Of a DNA stretch of 13,426 nt, positions 12,958 to 13,426 are shown one piece after another. Each line of letters begins with the position of its first letter. The stretch's first letter is position 1. Made by a program: the position numbers and the translations under genes. Under the pieces are notes generated by a model, which saw only the letters and a program-made list of their open reading frames with translations, was not told the origin of the DNA and made no database searches. The stretch covers positions 1 through 13,426 of the forward strand of contig JBGOTP010000118.1 in assembly GCA_041476545.1 (NCBI GenBank). The letters run 5' to 3'. This DNA is from JBGOTP01 sp041476545 (GTDB taxonomy: Bacteria > Acidobacteriota > Vicinamibacteria > Vicinamibacterales > CAVVIG01).

Positions 12958-13426
12958 GTGTACGAGCGCTACTACGGACTGCTGGAACGGCCGTTCAAGC
13001 TCACGTCGAATCCGCGCTACTTTCTGCTGACGTCGAAACATGCAGAGGGATTGAGCACGGTGCAGTATGGGATCAACAACCGCATTGGCATCATCGTTCT
13101 GGTCGGCGAGGCGGGGACCGGCAAGACGACCGTCATTCGTGCGGCGGTCGCGTCGCAGACGCCTGTCGGGCATTTTGTGTTGATGAACAATCCACTCCTG
13201 ACACGAAGCGAGTTCCATCAGCATCTGGCTCAGGGGTTCGGCTTGAGCGACGATGCGGCCGCGTCGAAGTCCGGGTTCCTCTCCGAACTGGTCCAAGTCT
13301 TGGAAGACCGCGTGCGAAACGGTATTCCGACCGCGCTCATCGTCGACGAAGCGCACGCGCTGCCGTACGAGATCCTGGAGGAGATTCGTTTGCTCTCCAA
13401 CCTCGAGACCGATGATGAAAAGCTGC
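12958..13426 (+). CDS. ExeA-like AAA ATPase, XrtA/PEP-CTERM type (3' truncated by window)
   Basis: First 156 codons of an ATPase that continues past the window edge. It opens with YERYYGLLERPFKLTSNPRYFLLT (2-25), the N-terminal hallmark of ExeA/GspA-like ATPases and of the ATPases found in XrtA/PEP-CTERM EPS loci. It has Walker A GEAGTGKT (50-57) and Walker B TALIVDEAHAL (125-135, D130-E131), followed by the helix EEIRLLSNLETDDEKL. The family hydrolyses ATP at the inner membrane in envelope assembly; in XrtA loci the exact role is not settled. It starts with GTG at 12958 after a GAAGGG site, 15 nt behind the chain-length gene, so it belongs to the same operon. Whether it has the C-terminal peptidoglycan-binding or helical part seen in relatives cannot be seen here. 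Confidence 0.88.
   Translation, partial: MYERYYGLLERPFKLTSNPRYFLLTSKHAEGLSTVQYGINNRIGIIVLVGEAGTGKTTVIRAAVASQTPVGHFVLMNNPLLTRSEFHQHLAQGFGLSDDAAASKSGFLSELVQVLEDRVRNGIPTALIVDEAHALPYEILEEIRLLSNLETDDEKL

Noticed and set aside
12538..13356. 272-codon minus-strand open frame
   Set aside because: Antisense to the chain-length and ATPase genes, crosses their boundary, and has no domain.
1..13426. CRISPR arrays, tRNA or rRNA genes, insertion sequences and attachment sites
   Set aside because: Looked for on both strands; no spaced repeat array, cloverleaf, transposase or terminal inverted repeats were seen.

Overview
The window reads as a high-GC bacterial chromosome segment carrying an exopolysaccharide (EPS) export locus of the XrtA/PEP-CTERM (exosortase-associated) type, together with an unusually dense transcription-control module. 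The protein styles (REC-less sigma54 activators, a NarL-type regulator, a PilZ protein and an XrtA-type sugar transferase/deacetylase/export/chain-length/ATPase set) best fit an Acidobacteriota-like organism. That assignment is an inference from protein character, not from a marker gene. No exosortase or PEP-CTERM substrate gene is visible here.

Layout. (1) 10-2360: a GT4 glycosyltransferase (minus strand) diverges from a FemAB/CelD-like GNAT protein (plus strand) across a 44-bp spacer that holds a 7-bp inverted repeat. (2) 2344-5024: two paralogous sigma54 enhancer-binding proteins (EBPs) are transcribed divergently from a 368-bp control region. Both lack an N-terminal sensor domain, both carry GSFTGA instead of GAFTGA, and both end in the same unusual ~80-residue C-terminal region. 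The plus-strand copy has a well-spaced sigma54-type -24/-12 element just upstream. (3) 5203-6973: a NarL/LuxR-type response regulator, a small orphan protein resembling only that regulator's HTH domain, and a PilZ-domain protein. Their spacers hold a hairpin, an exact 17-bp tandem repeat and a 15-bp palindrome. (4) 7076-13426: a tightly packed plus-strand operon with gaps of 2-15 nt. It encodes a phosphoglycosyl transferase, a DUF3473-type polysaccharide deacetylase, a periplasmic polysaccharide export protein, a predicted outer-membrane beta-barrel protein, a GNVR/Wzz chain-length protein and an ExeA-like AAA ATPase that runs off the window.

Working model. The operon starts a glycan on undecaprenyl phosphate, and the flanking GT4 and GNAT proteins extend or decorate it. 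The deacetylase modifies it, and the Wzz-like, export and barrel proteins control chain length and secrete it through the envelope. The regulatory block would feed sigma54 activation, a phosphorelay-type input and possibly c-di-GMP sensing into this pathway. A second sigma54-like element lies upstream of the EPS operon, which fits direct control by the EBPs but is not proven by sequence alone. The tyrosine autokinase commonly found next to the chain-length gene in such loci is not present at that position.
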